The notes beneath the pieces were generated by a model, which saw only the letters and a list, made by a program, of their open reading frames with translations, ran no database searches and had not been told where the DNA came from. Below are positions 40,170-52,420 of a stretch of DNA of 64,000 nt, piece after piece (position 1 is the stretch's first letter; each line of letters starts with the position of its first letter). Both the position numbers and the translations under genes were made by a program. Source of the stretch: Deinococcus aerius (GTDB lineage Bacteria; Deinococcota; Deinococci; Deinococcales; Deinococcaceae); NCBI RefSeq assembly GCF_002897375.1, contig NZ_BFAG01000001.1, positions 248,001 to 312,000 of the forward strand, read 5' to 3'.

Positions 40170-40397
40170 ATGACGGACGACAACACCCCGAACGTCCCCA
40201 CCCAGCCCTACACCGAGACGAAGAGCGAGGGCGTGAGCCACGACGACCCGGTGTACCAGCCCCCCCAGAATGCCGAGGAGAGCGACCTGCTCGACGCCGC
40301 CGTGGACGGCACCAGCGCCTCGCACTACGGGGCCAATGACCCGGCGCTGTATGAGGACACCTCGGGCGAGAACTCCGGCTCCGGCGGCAACAGCTAG
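40170..40397 (+). CDS. Small acidic hypothetical protein
   Basis: A 75-residue protein rich in Asp, Glu, Ser, Thr, Asn and Gly with no hydrophobic core (DDNTPNVPTQPYTETKSEG, ESDLLDAAVDGTSASHYG, SGENSGSGGNS). It is probably intrinsically disordered. Codon use is normal for the window. Such small polar proteins are frequent in Deinococcus and may relate to desiccation; this is a guess. It lies 17 bases before the next gene on the same strand. Confidence 0.6.
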   Translation: MTDDNTPNVPTQPYTETKSEGVSHDDPVYQPPQNAEESDLLDAAVDGTSASHYGANDPALYEDTSGENSGSGGNS

Positions 40398-40414
40398 ACC
40401 GGGAAGTCCTCGCC

Positions 40415-41125
40415 GTGACCAAACGGATTGACGAGCTGGTCACGGGCATCTGCGGCGCGGCGGACCATCCCCTCGCGCCGCTTCTGCGGGAGTGGTGCCA
40501 GGACTCGCGCCCCTTTCTCGCCTTCGCCGAGGCCCACGCGGCCAAGGTTCGCAAGAAGGTGCGGCTGGCCGCCTCGGGGGAGGAGCGGGGCGACCTGCTG
40601 GCGGAACTCGCCTTCGCCGCCCTCTTGGTGAGGGACCCGCGTTTCAACGTGGTGTACGAGCCGTACCGGGCCACGGGCCAGCGGGGTCCCGACCTGGGGG
40701 TGACCTTCAAAACGCACACGCCGTTTCATGTCGAGGTCACCCGGCTCCGGCTCCTCGATCCGGGGGACGCGGGGGGAAACGCCCTCAAGCTGGCGCGGGT
40801 GGTGTGTGAGAAGATCGGGCAGCTTCCGCCCGGCGCGGGAAATCTCCTCGCCGTCTTCGTGCCGCCGGGGGTGGAGAGCGGCGCTCTCGCGGCGACGGCA
40901 GTTCGCCTGCTGGACCGCGCTCCGGCGGGCGGTGTGGGCAGCCCGGCCCCCGAGTTGCGGCCCGGGGCCTTGCAGGGGTACCTGCGCGGGCGACAGAGGC
41001 TCAGCGCCATCGCGCTCTGCTCGCTCGCGGCGGACGGGCGACTCCAGAACGTGTCGCTCTGGCTGAACGCCCAGGCCAAGCATCCGCTTCCCCCCGAGGT
41101 CTCCAGATACCTCCAGACCGCATAG
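40415..41125 (+). CDS. Hypothetical protein with a possible PD-(D/E)XK nuclease-like core
   Basis: A 236-residue soluble protein. Its centre reads QRGPDLGVTFKTHTPFHVEVTRLR (about residues 88-111, only key part meant): PD, a strand, then EVTR. This resembles the PD-(D/E)XK metal site with R in place of K. A helix with RGDLLAELAFAALLV and a strand RFNVVYEPYRATG precede it, as in that fold. No helicase or methylase is next to it. GTG 40415 is the start in frame; the ribosome site is weak. I regard the nuclease idea as tentative. Confidence 0.55.
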   Translation: MTKRIDELVTGICGAADHPLAPLLREWCQDSRPFLAFAEAHAAKVRKKVRLAASGEERGDLLAELAFAALLVRDPRFNVVYEPYRATGQRGPDLGVTFKTHTPFHVEVTRLRLLDPGDAGGNALKLARVVCEKIGQLPPGAGNLLAVFVPPGVESGALAATAVRLLDRAPAGGVGSPAPELRPGALQGYLRGRQRLSAIALCSLAADGRLQNVSLWLNAQAKHPLPPEVSRYLQTA

Positions 41126-41140
41126 GGCGTGCTGCATCAG

Positions 41141-41272
41141 GGTTGTCATGCTGAGCGCCAGGAAGCCCCCCAAGGCTTCGGGACCCTTCGTGCCGCTCAG
41201 GGTGACCAGGTTGCTGATCCCTGCCCTGTGTGCCTTGAAGGGAGGGCGCTTGTCATGCTGAGCAAAGCATCC
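41141..41272. repeat. GTCATGCTGAGC / GCTCAGGGTGAC dispersed repeats
   Basis: GTTGTCATGCTGAGCG (41141-41156) and the inverted form GACCCTTCGTGCCGCTCAGG (41188-41207) face each other and can form a stem. A third unit, CTTGTCATGCTGAGCAAAGC, lies around 41249-41268. They are relatives of the copies at 14988 and 17841. No gene was found between 41126 and the gdhB terminator. Confidence 0.55.
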
Positions 41273-41327
41273 CCGGGGTGCCGAGGGCGAGGCCCCTCAT
41301 TTCGTTCAGGGGACAAATCTTTTGCCC

Positions 41328-41359
41328 ACAAAGACGGGAGCGCTCCGAAGAGGCTCCCG
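41328..41359 (-). terminator. Terminator of the gdhA-gdhB operon
   Basis: CGGGAGC and GCTCCCG (plus-strand 41335-41341 and 41353-41359) form a 7-bp stem on the minus-strand transcript, followed by TCTTTG. It begins 26 bases after the gdhB stop. Confidence 0.7.
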
Positions 41360-41384
41360 TTTCCATGCTGGTTTTGGTCGGAGG

Positions 41385-42707
<1,323 letters not shown>

Positions 42708-42740
42708 GGGGAAAGCCTCCGGGAGGGAAGGAGAGGAGCC

Positions 42741-42800
42741 GTCAGCGGTCAGCCGTCAGAAAGGCTCTCTCTGAACGCTGATCGCTGACGGCTGAAAGCT
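42741..42800. repeat. Palindromic repeat inside the gdh operon
   Basis: GTCAGCGGTCAGCCGTCAG (42741-42759) and GCTGACGGCTGA (42784-42795) give the arms AGCCGTCAG/CTGACGGCT. The right edge TGACGGCTGAAAGCT recurs with one mismatch beside ilvC at 8456. The hairpin lies between gdhA and gdhB and could stabilise or attenuate the operon mRNA. Confidence 0.6.
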
Positions 42801-44048
<1,248 letters not shown>

Positions 44049-44143
44049 GCGTCTCCTTTGGTGGTGGGTGGCCCTCCGAGCATACACGCATAGACAAGCT
44101 GACGCCCGGCAAGGGAAGGCGGGGAGCCCCAAAGCCGCCCCCC

Positions 44144-44172
44144 GTTGTATCCAGGATGCAGGGGGGCGTCAA
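44144..44172 (-). promoter_or_regulatory. Promoter of gdhA-gdhB
   Basis: On the minus strand TTGACG (44172-44167), 17 bases, TACAAC (44149-44144). The predicted leader is about 90 nt. The remaining gap up to the polyprenyl synthase end at 44329 has nothing I recognise. Confidence 0.75.
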
Positions 44173-44328
44173 CCCCCGGAAAACGCGCTGTACACGTCGA
44201 AAAGTTGAACCGCTTCCAGCAGGGGAAGAGCCTCTCCCGGCCCGCGCTTACCTTTCAGGTGGAAGGTGGAGCAGGAGGCCGGGGTGGGCTAGTCCGAACG
44301 TCCTGTGATCCTGAGCGGGACGCCCCGC

Positions 44329-45303
<975 letters not shown>

Positions 45304-45582
45304 GGCGGCAGTATAGAAAACCGGCGTGGGCGAAACGCCCCTGTACCCCCAGGGAGTGGGTTTCGGCCCCAGGTGGGGCAAAAGGGGGATGGAGGCCCCG
45401 GTAGGCGCGTCTTGTCCGCTCTGCCGCGGGCGAGCCGCTCCAATCCCGCCGGATCACTCCCCGTGCCCGGCTACCGGGTGAGAAAAGGCTGTCCAAAAAA
45501 CCAATGGGTGCGGGGGGAGTGGCGGGCGGCGCCGCGCTTTGTCCCTCGCCTCCCCGGGGGCGGGCGTGGTAAAACCGGGGCG

Positions 45583-46182
45583 ATGGAAAGCGTCGTTGCC
45601 CTTTTTCGTGAGCCGCAGCAGGCCCAGAGTGCCCTGCGTGCCCTCCAGGAGCGCGGCTTTGACCGTGACCACCTGGGATTTGCCCTGGCCGACGTGGTGG
45701 CCGAGGATGACATCGCGCAGGCGACCGGCGTGAGCCCCGAGGCGGGTGCGCCGGGCGGGTCCTCCAGCGTGATTCGCGGCGTCCTGCTGGGCGCCCTGGC
45801 GGGGCTCGCCCTCACCGTCCCCATCTGGATCCTGCTGCTGATCATCCCCGACACGCGCATCTACGCCGAGGGGGGGTTCCTGACCGTCATCTACGGCATC
45901 ATCGGCGGCGCAGGCCTGGGCGGGCTGTTCGGCGCCCTGACCGGCGGCGACCACGGCGACTACGTGAAGCTGCTGCGGCGCATGGGCGTGCCCCCGGCCC
46001 AGGCCGAGCGCTTTTACAACGGCATCAAGGCCGGCAATGTCCTCGTGATCGCCCGCGACCCGGACGGGGCCAGGACCGACGAGGCCCTGGGCCTGATGCG
46101 GCGCTACGGCGCCCTGCGCCTCGACGACGCCGTGGGGGGAGGCCGTCTCCAGAGCGAGCGCGCCGGCCAGGACGGGCATTAG
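45583..46182 (+). CDS. General stress-type protein with membrane segment
   Basis: A 199-residue protein with an N-terminal ferredoxin-like stress domain (ESVVALFREPQQAQSALRALQERGFDRDHLGFAL), two hydrophobic stretches (VLLGALAGLALTVPIWILLLIIP and FLTVIYGIIGGAGLGGLFGALTGG, each in parts) and a C-terminal domain ending in a charged tail (RAGQDGH). The organisation parallels 36737-37225: stress domain, Gly-rich membrane hairpin, small C-terminal repeat (NVLVIARDPDGARTDEALGLM). It acts at the membrane; no reaction is known. ATG 45583 has only a weak GGGG upstream. Confidence 0.72.
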   Translation: MESVVALFREPQQAQSALRALQERGFDRDHLGFALADVVAEDDIAQATGVSPEAGAPGGSSSVIRGVLLGALAGLALTVPIWILLLIIPDTRIYAEGGFLTVIYGIIGGAGLGGLFGALTGGDHGDYVKLLRRMGVPPAQAERFYNGIKAGNVLVIARDPDGARTDEALGLMRRYGALRLDDAVGGGRLQSERAGQDGH

Positions 46183-46196
46183 GGCGGATTCAGGGT

Positions 46197-46222
46197 GGGC
46201 GGCGGGGGAGACCTCGCCGCCC
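46197..46222. terminator. Hairpin between convergent genes
   Basis: GGGCGGCG (46197-46204) pairs with CGCCGCCC (46215-46222), followed on the plus strand by CTCCCCTTTC. It is a likely terminator for the stress gene, and perhaps pabC on the other strand. Confidence 0.6.
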
Positions 46223-46230
46223 CTCCCCTT

Positions 46231-46947
46231 TCAGGTGGCAGGCTCCCCCGGCCAGACCAGGGCGGGATGGCTCACCTCCGGCCAGAGGGTGGGGAGGGCG
46301 ACCCCCCATCCCTCTCCCCCGATCTCGCGCACCGGCACGATGCCCACGCCGCTGCCGCAGAGCCAGGCGCGGGTGACGCGCGGCAACTCGGACACCGGGA
46401 CAGGCCGTTCCTCGACCTCCCGGCCCTCCAGAAAGGCGGCGCGGGTGATACTCGGCAGGCCGCCTGCCGGGACGACCAGGCGCCCCCCCAGTTCCAGCAG
46501 CGGTGAGGTCCGCCCACCGTCCACCACGTTCCCCGCCGCGTCCGTGAGCCAGCCCTCAAAGGCGACCGCCCGCGCCGCCTCCCGCCCGGCCAGGAGGTAC
46601 GGCAGGTAGTTTCCGGTCTTGTGCGCGGCGAGCTGAGGGTGAACCTGCTGCCGCGTAATTCTGACGCTCACCCCTCCTCCGGGACGTGGGCCGGGGCTCA
46701 GGGGACGGTGGGACCAGAACAGAGCGTTTGCCGTGGCCGTGAGGCGCAGCAGGCCCCAGGGGAGGGGGTCGAGCGGGGGAAGTTCTCCCTCTGGAACAGG
46801 CAGGCCCAGAAAGGCACAGGTGCCCGCCAGCCGCGCGAGGTGTGACTTCCACAGCAGCGGCCTGCCCCACTGGGTGCGGACGGTGGTGAAGGCCGCCTCA
46901 CCGTGGAGCCAGGCGCCCGCGTCCATGCCCGGGGGCAGCGGCCTCAA
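46231..46947 (-). CDS. pabC: Aminodeoxychorismate lyase-like class IV PLP enzyme
   Basis: A 238-residue fold-type IV PLP enzyme expected to split 4-amino-4-deoxychorismate into p-aminobenzoate and pyruvate for folate. The PLP lysine is in AAHKTGNYLPYLLA, followed by AAGNVVDGGRTSPLLEL (the E/N-region of the family) and LPSITRAAFLEG. TTG 46947 overlaps the pabBA stop (TTGA), implying coupling; ATG 46926 is the alternative. Short N terminus compared with branched-chain aminotransferases also favours PabC. Confidence 0.87.
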   Translation of the reverse strand: MRPLPPGMDAGAWLHGEAAFTTVRTQWGRPLLWKSHLARLAGTCAFLGLPVPEGELPPLDPLPWGLLRLTATANALFWSHRPLSPGPRPGGGVSVRITRQQVHPQLAAHKTGNYLPYLLAGREAARAVAFEGWLTDAAGNVVDGGRTSPLLELGGRLVVPAGGLPSITRAAFLEGREVEERPVPVSELPRVTRAWLCGSGVGIVPVREIGGEGWGVALPTLWPEVSHPALVWPGEPAT

Positions 46948-48860
46948 ACGTTCGCCCCCCGGCAAAGCCTCAGCCAGTTGCCCAGCAGCACGCGCCCTGC
47001 GGGACTCAGCACGCTCTCCGGGTGAAATTGCACGCCCCAGGCGGGCCGCCCCGGCACGTGCAGCGCCATCACCTCGCCCTCCGCGCTGCGGGCCGTGACG
47101 AATTCTTCCGGCAGACCACGGACCACGAGGGAGTGATACCGACCGAAGGATGTGCCGTCGGCGATCCCGGCGAACAGGCCCTCCCCGCGGTGGCGCACCG
47201 CCTCTGGCCGTCCGTGAACCGGCTCGGCCCGCTCCACCCGGCCCCCCAGCACCTCGCCGAGGGCCTGGTGGCCCAGGCACACGCCCAGCAGCGGAATGCC
47301 CCGCTCCAGGCACAGCCGCGTGAGGGCCAGGGTGGGGCCGCTCGTGCCCGGGGTGCCCGGCCCCGGCCCGACGAGCACGGCCTCCGGGCGCGCGGCGAGC
47401 AGGGCTTCCGCCGCCTCGTCCTGCGTTCGCAGGTCCACCGCCGCCCCCAGGGCGAGCAGGTCGTGGGCGAGGTTGAGCGTGAACGAGTCCCGGTTGTCCA
47501 GCAGCAGCACCCGCACTCCCGTCCGGGTGAGGGCGGGCGGCGGCGCCCAGGGGCGGCCCGGCACCGGCGGGGCGGGGGGCCGCGCGGGCCGTCCAGGTTG
47601 CCCCGACAGCACGGCGAGGAGCGCCCGCGCCTTGTGGACCGTCTCCTGCGCCTCGCGCGCGGGGTCGGCGTCGATGACGGTGCCGCCCCCGGCCCGGACG
47701 TGCACCGTCCAGCGGGAGATGTCTTGGTCGTCCTCCGCCGATGGGTCCCGCTGGCGGCTGAACCCCGCCGTCCGAATCAGGATGTTCACGTCTACCCGAG
47801 CGCCGCTCACGATGCCCACGCCGCCCGTGTACCAGCCGCGCGGCCCCGGCTCCAGGTCGCGGATCGCCTCCATCACCCGCTCCTTGGGGGCGCCCGTGAT
47901 CGTGCCGCCGGGGAAGGTGGCCCCGAGCAACTCACGCACGGTCAGGCCGGGCCGCGCCCCCGCCGTCACCTCCGAGACGAGGTGCATGACGTGACTGTAC
48001 CGCTCGACAAGGCCGAGGTCGGGCACCGTCACCGTGCCGGGGGCCGCCACCCGTCCCAGGTCATGCCGCACGAGGTCCACCAGCATGGTGTGTTCGCTGA
48101 CCTCCTTGGGACTCGCGCGCAGTTCACGCTCCAGCGCGGCGTCCTCCCCCGGGGTGTCCCCGCGCCGCCGGGTGCCCGCGATGGGCCGGGCGCTCAGCCG
48201 GTCCCCCGTGTGCAGCGCCAGCCGCTCCGGGCTGCACGACACCACGGCCTCGTCCCCCAGGTCGAGAAAGGCCATGAAGGGGCTGGGGTTGACCTCCCGC
48301 AGCCGCAGGTAGGCCGCGAGGGGATCGCCCGCCGCCTCCGCCCGCACCCCGCGCGAGAGGTTGACCTGATACACCTCGCCCGCCCGGATCAGCTCCTGCA
48401 CGGCCCGCACGCCCGCCGGGTAGTCCACGTCGTCCGCGCCGAACTCGCCCACCTGAAGGGCCGGGGTGGGGGCCGGGTCGCCCGACAGCACCACCTCCCA
48501 GTCCACGTGCCCGGCCTCGCCCACGATCTCCAGCGTGCCCGAGAGGCGGTCCCAGACGAGGCCGCTGGGGTAGAGGCCCCACCAGCCCGCTCTCCCCTCC
48601 GGCCCGTGCGTCCTCAGCCCGAACCCGCGCGCCGCCTCGTACTTCAGGCCGCCGAGCCAGGCGGGGAAGAGGGCGTCCCCCTCCGGCCTCTCCGGCAACT
48701 CCTCCTGCACCGCCACCGGCCAGGCGCTCAGGAAGCTGTAGCGCCCGTATTCCACGACCGGCCCCAGCGATTCGAGCAGGACCACGCCCGGGGCGCCCGC
48801 CGCCCGCAGCCGCAGCAGCACGTCGGCGGGGGAGGGGTCGGGGAGCAGGGTGGGGGTCAC
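46944..48860 (-). CDS. pabB: Aminodeoxychorismate synthase, components I and II fused (PabB-PabA order)
   Basis: A 638-residue fusion. The first about 425 residues are the chorismate-binding subunit, with PIAGTRRRG, FPGGTITGAPKERVMEAI and VDVNILIRTA. The last about 190 are a class I glutamine amidotransferase (LLLDNRDSFTLNLAHDL, GVCLGHQALGE with the Cys nucleophile, FHPESVLSP). FPGGxITGAPK and the adjacent pabC favour p-aminobenzoate rather than tryptophan. However, the PIAGT motif has Ala where most PabB have Lys, and synthase-first order resembles TrpEG/PhzE. GTG 48860 follows TACAAT by seven bases with TTGGCG 17 bases further, a leaderless start. Confidence 0.87.
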   Translation of the reverse strand: MTPTLLPDPSPADVLLRLRAAGAPGVVLLESLGPVVEYGRYSFLSAWPVAVQEELPERPEGDALFPAWLGGLKYEAARGFGLRTHGPEGRAGWWGLYPSGLVWDRLSGTLEIVGEAGHVDWEVVLSGDPAPTPALQVGEFGADDVDYPAGVRAVQELIRAGEVYQVNLSRGVRAEAAGDPLAAYLRLREVNPSPFMAFLDLGDEAVVSCSPERLALHTGDRLSARPIAGTRRRGDTPGEDAALERELRASPKEVSEHTMLVDLVRHDLGRVAAPGTVTVPDLGLVERYSHVMHLVSEVTAGARPGLTVRELLGATFPGGTITGAPKERVMEAIRDLEPGPRGWYTGGVGIVSGARVDVNILIRTAGFSRQRDPSAEDDQDISRWTVHVRAGGGTVIDADPAREAQETVHKARALLAVLSGQPGRPARPPAPPVPGRPWAPPPALTRTGVRVLLLDNRDSFTLNLAHDLLALGAAVDLRTQDEAAEALLAARPEAVLVGPGPGTPGTSGPTLALTRLCLERGIPLLGVCLGHQALGEVLGGRVERAEPVHGRPEAVRHRGEGLFAGIADGTSFGRYHSLVVRGLPEEFVTARSAEGEVMALHVPGRPAWGVQFHPESVLSPAGRVLLGNWLRLCRGANV

Positions 48861-48867
48861 GGGGCGG

Positions 48868-48896
48868 ATTGTAGGGGAGGGATCAGGGCTCGCCAA
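48868..48896 (-). promoter_or_regulatory. Promoter of pabBA-pabC
   Basis: On the minus strand TTGGCG (48896-48891), 17 bases, TACAAT (48873-48868), then seven bases to GTG 48860. Confidence 0.75.
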
Positions 48897-49001
48897 GCCT
48901 GTGCGGCCACTCCTCCGGGCATGGGTTCTGGGCGCTGCTCTTGGCGATTCACCCCTCAAGGAGGCGGCCAGTCTCCGCCAGCCGGGCGTGTTTGGGGACA
49001 G

Positions 49002-49021
49002 GGATATCAGTGGATATCAGT
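49002..49021 (+). promoter_or_regulatory. Tandem 10-bp repeat next to a promoter
   Basis: GGATATCAGT occurs twice in direct succession (49002-49011 and 49012-49021). Each unit contains GATATC, a 6-bp palindrome. TACAGT (49021-49026) overlaps the last base and lies six bases before ATG 49033. The one-helical-turn spacing is what a repressor or activator operator would show. Confidence 0.5.
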
Positions 49022-49032
49022 ACAGTGGACGC

Positions 49033-49479
49033 ATGGACTCGCCGACAGTCCCGCACAACCCGGCGCTCGCGCCCCTCGCGGTCTTTGGGGGGGAATGGAC
49101 GTGGGAGGCTTCCCTGGAGGGGCGGCCCTTCGGCCGTGGCCGGGCGGTGTTCGAGTGGCTGGAGGGCGGCGCCTTTCTGCTCCAGCGCGACGAGGCGGAG
49201 CAGCCGGAGTTCCCCGCAAGCACGGTGATCGTCGGGGCAGATGACACGACCGGGGCCTACTGCTGGCTTCACTTCGACTCCCGGGCCGTGTCCCGCATCT
49301 ACCGGATGAGCCTTGAGGACGGGGTCTGGAGGGTGTGGAGAGAAGCGCCCGGGTTCTCGCAACGATTTGCGGGGACGTTCAGCCGGGGCGGCACCCTGAT
49401 TCGGGGCAGGTGGGAAAAATCAGGTGACGGCCGGGCGTGGGACACCGATTTCGACCTGACGTACACCCGGCGCACGTGA
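49033..49479 (+). CDS. Hypothetical beta-barrel-like protein (DUF1579-like)
   Basis: A 148-residue soluble protein of alternating strands: LAVFGGEWTWEASLEG, GRAVFEWLEGGAFLLQR, STVIVGADDTTGAYCWLHFDS, SRIYRMSLEDGVWRVWRE, RFAGTFSRGGTLIRGRWEKS. The order (GxWxxxG, a W-E-gg-fl-q strand, then D...Y) resembles DUF1579/THAP4-type small-ligand barrels. No catalytic residue can be named. It is probably leaderless, with TACAGT six bases upstream and a tandem repeat next to it that may be an operator. Confidence 0.68.
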   Translation: MDSPTVPHNPALAPLAVFGGEWTWEASLEGRPFGRGRAVFEWLEGGAFLLQRDEAEQPEFPASTVIVGADDTTGAYCWLHFDSRAVSRIYRMSLEDGVWRVWREAPGFSQRFAGTFSRGGTLIRGRWEKSGDGRAWDTDFDLTYTRRT

Positions 49480-49578
49480 GGATCAGCCGTCTCTGGGAAC
49501 GGGAGCCTCCGGGCGCCATCTTTACCAAATCCCCCTAAATCCCTACTCCCCGCCCGGAATTGCGGGGTAGACTGTTTC

Positions 49579-50041
<463 letters not shown>

Positions 50042-50083
50042 GCGGACCATCGCCGCCCCCGCCGCCCCGTATCCTGCGGGGCG

Positions 50084-51169
50084 ATGTACCGCCTGCTGAA
50101 ACCCGCCCTCTTCCGCCTCGACCCGGAGGACGCGCACCATCTCACCCTGCGGGCCCTGGGCGCGGCGTCCCGTGTGCCCGCCTGGCCCGTGGCCGCCCGC
50201 CGCCTGAGCGCCCCCGCCGACCCCCGCCTGGCCCAGACGCTGTGGGGCCGCCCCTTCACCTCCCCGGTCGGCCTCGCGGCGGGACTCGACAAGAACGGGG
50301 AGGCCGTGCCCGCTTTCTCGGCGCTGGGCTTCGGTTTTCTGGAGGTCGGCACCGTCACGCCCCGCCCCCAGCCGGGCAACGACCGCCCCCGCCTCTTTCG
50401 CCTGCCCCAGGATGGGGCGCTTATCAACCGGATGGGCTTCAACAATGCTGGGGCAGAGGCTCTGCGCGCCCGCCTCGCCGCGCTCCCCGTTCGCCCCGCC
50501 CCCGTCTGGGTCAACATCGGCAAGAACAAGACCACTCCGAACGAGGTGGCGGTCGAGGACTACCGCGCCTGCGTCCGCGTGCTCTTTGAAGTGGCGGACG
50601 GCTTCGTGGTGAACGTCAGCTCGCCGAACACGCCGGGGCTGCGGGCCCTCCAGGCGGCGGATGACCTCGGGAGCCTCGTGCGGGCCGTGCTGGAGGAGGT
50701 GGAGGCCGCCCGGGTCCGCACCGCCCGCCGTTCTCCCCCCGTCCTCGTCAAGCTCGCCCCCGACCTGCACCCCGAAGGCTTCGAGGCGAGCGTGGGGGCG
50801 GTGCTGGGGGCGGGGGCGAGCGGCCTCATCGTGAGCAACACGACCCTGGGCCGCGAGGGGCTCACCCATGCCCACCGCGCACAGGCGGGCGGGCTGAGCG
50901 GGCGGCCCCTGACGGCACGGAGTACGGCTCTGGTGCGCGAGGCCTACCGCCTGACGCGCGGGCGGGTGCCCCTCGTGGGGGTGGGCGGCGTCTTCACCGC
51001 CGAGGAGGCCTACGCCAAGATTCGCGCCGGGGCCAGCCTGGTCGAGGTGTACACGGCGCTGATCTACGAGGGGCCGGGGCTGCCCGCGCGGCTCAACCGG
51101 GGGCTGGCCGCGCTGCTGGAGCGCGACGGGTTGCGGAACGTGGCGGAGGCGGTCGGGGTGGACGCCTGA
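50084..51169 (+). CDS. pyrD: Dihydroorotate dehydrogenase (quinone), class 2
   Basis: A 361-residue FMN enzyme that oxidises dihydroorotate to orotate with quinone as acceptor at the membrane. It shows FTSPVGLAAGLDKNGEAV, FLEVGTVTPRPQPGND, NRMGFNNAG, WVNIGKNKTTP, the catalytic Ser in VVNVSSPNTPGLRALQ, and SGLIVSNTTLGR with GLSGRPLTARS. The N-terminal 40 residues are the membrane-facing helix pair of class 2. TATCCT is eight bases before ATG. The other pyr genes are 9-12 kb away at 59.7-62.6 kb. Confidence 0.95.
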   Translation: MYRLLKPALFRLDPEDAHHLTLRALGAASRVPAWPVAARRLSAPADPRLAQTLWGRPFTSPVGLAAGLDKNGEAVPAFSALGFGFLEVGTVTPRPQPGNDRPRLFRLPQDGALINRMGFNNAGAEALRARLAALPVRPAPVWVNIGKNKTTPNEVAVEDYRACVRVLFEVADGFVVNVSSPNTPGLRALQAADDLGSLVRAVLEEVEAARVRTARRSPPVLVKLAPDLHPEGFEASVGAVLGAGASGLIVSNTTLGREGLTHAHRAQAGGLSGRPLTARSTALVREAYRLTRGRVPLVGVGGVFTAEEAYAKIRAGASLVEVYTALIYEGPGLPARLNRGLAALLERDGLRNVAEAVGVDA

Positions 51170-51196
51170 GCGGAACCGTCACCCTTCCCGCTCCCG

Positions 51197-52030
51197 TCAG
51201 CCCGTCCGCGCCAGGCGTTGCCGCAGCAGGGCCGGGCCATGCTCGGCGGCGAGACGGACCAGGACGCCCAGCTTGTGGGGATTGGCCTCCAGGTCGATGT
51301 GGACCCCGAGTTCAGCCGCCGTCTCGCTGCACGCGGGGCCGATGCTGACCACGACCATCCGGCGCAGCCCGGCGCGCACCTCCTCGCCCAGGCCCAGGCG
51401 CTCGGCGTACTTCAGGAAATGCAGGAGCTGGGTGCCGCTGGAGAGCAGCAGCAGGTCCTGCCCGCCCAGCACCACGTCGCACACCGCGCGGGAGAGCGGC
51501 GCGGTGTCGTGCGGAAAGGCGCAGCGGTAGACAGGCACGCTCGTCACCCGCACCCCGGCCGCCCCGAGCATCCGCAGCATCGGCGGCGGGGTGGCGTCCC
51601 CGTATTCGAGGATGACGGCGTGCTGCCCCGGCCCCAGGGTGTCCAGCAGGTGGGCCCCCACCTCGTGCCAGGTGTGCGGGCGGGGCACGCTCGTCCCGGC
51701 CAGGCCGAAGGTTTTCAGCGCCTGGGCGGGCTTGTTCCCCCGCACGACCAGGGGCACGCCCTTCAAGGTGTCGAGGTGCCGGGGGTCACGCGCCGCGAGG
51801 TCGCGCAGGAAGAGGCGGGTGCCCACGCCCGTCATGCAGGCGACGGCGTGAATATCCCCCGCCGCCAGTGAGGCCTCGAATCTCGCCAGGTGCGCGCCCA
51901 GGTCGAGTTTCTGCTCGCGCAGGCTGGGCGCGACGGTCGCCTCGCCGCCGTACTTGCGGATCAGCGCGGCCATCTCGTCCGCGCGGCGGGATTCGAGGCT
52001 CAGGACCTTCAGCCCGCCGAACCAATCCAT
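51197..52030 (-). CDS. hemD: Uroporphyrinogen-III synthase
   Basis: A 277-residue tetrapyrrole enzyme that closes and inverts ring D to make uroporphyrinogen III, precursor of haem and sirohaem. HemD is poorly conserved; support comes from VLSLESRRADEMAALIRKYGGEATVAPSLRE at the start, VACMTGVGTRLFLRDLA, LLLLSSGTQLLHFLKYAERLG and MVVVSIGPACSETAAELGVHIDLEANPHKLG, in family order. It overlaps nirD by 22 bases and ends the nirB-nirD-hemD operon. The arrangement suggests supply of sirohaem for NirB. Confidence 0.88.
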   Translation of the reverse strand: MDWFGGLKVLSLESRRADEMAALIRKYGGEATVAPSLREQKLDLGAHLARFEASLAAGDIHAVACMTGVGTRLFLRDLAARDPRHLDTLKGVPLVVRGNKPAQALKTFGLAGTSVPRPHTWHEVGAHLLDTLGPGQHAVILEYGDATPPPMLRMLGAAGVRVTSVPVYRCAFPHDTAPLSRAVCDVVLGGQDLLLLSSGTQLLHFLKYAERLGLGEEVRAGLRRMVVVSIGPACSETAAELGVHIDLEANPHKLGVLVRLAAEHGPALLRQRLARTG

Positions 52031-52365
52031 ACGTCGCCTCCTTCCACCCGGACCGGGTAGGTGGGCACGCTCACCCTGGGGTCGTCCAGGCTGACCCCCG
52101 TTTCCAGGTCGAAGGCGTGCTTGAGGAGGGGCGAGGTGACCTTCAGCGTGCCGCCCGCGTTCCCGGTCAGGCCGCGGGACAGCACGTTCGCGCCCGTGTA
52201 GGGATCACGGTTTCCCAGGGCGAAGACGCGCCCCGCCACGTGGAAGACCGCCACCTGCTGGCCCCGCACCAGGGCACACACGCCGGTCCCCGGCAGGATG
52301 TCGCCCAGGGCACACACGCGCGTCCAGGTCTGTTCGGCGGAGGGGGGAGTCAGGGTCAGGGTCAT
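52009..52365 (-). CDS. nirD: Nitrite reductase (NADH) small subunit
   Basis: The 118-residue NirD is a Rieske-fold subunit of assimilatory nitrite reductase. It has WTRVCALGDILPGTGVCALV, QVAVFHVAGRVFALGNRDPYTGANVLSRGL and SPLLKHAFDLETG. The Rieske Cys/His ligands are absent, as is normal for NirD. ATG 52365 is chosen for AAGGAG upstream; a start at 52410 would add unrelated residues. It is between nirB (55-base gap) and hemD (overlap). Confidence 0.9.
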   Translation of the reverse strand: MTLTLTPPSAEQTWTRVCALGDILPGTGVCALVRGQQVAVFHVAGRVFALGNRDPYTGANVLSRGLTGNAGGTLKVTSPLLKHAFDLETGVSLDDPRVSVPTYPVRVEGGDVWIGSAG

Positions 52366-52420
52366 GGGAGGGCTCCTTTGGGGGAGGTTGTGGGGAGGGG
52401 TTTCCTCCACCCCCGTCTTC

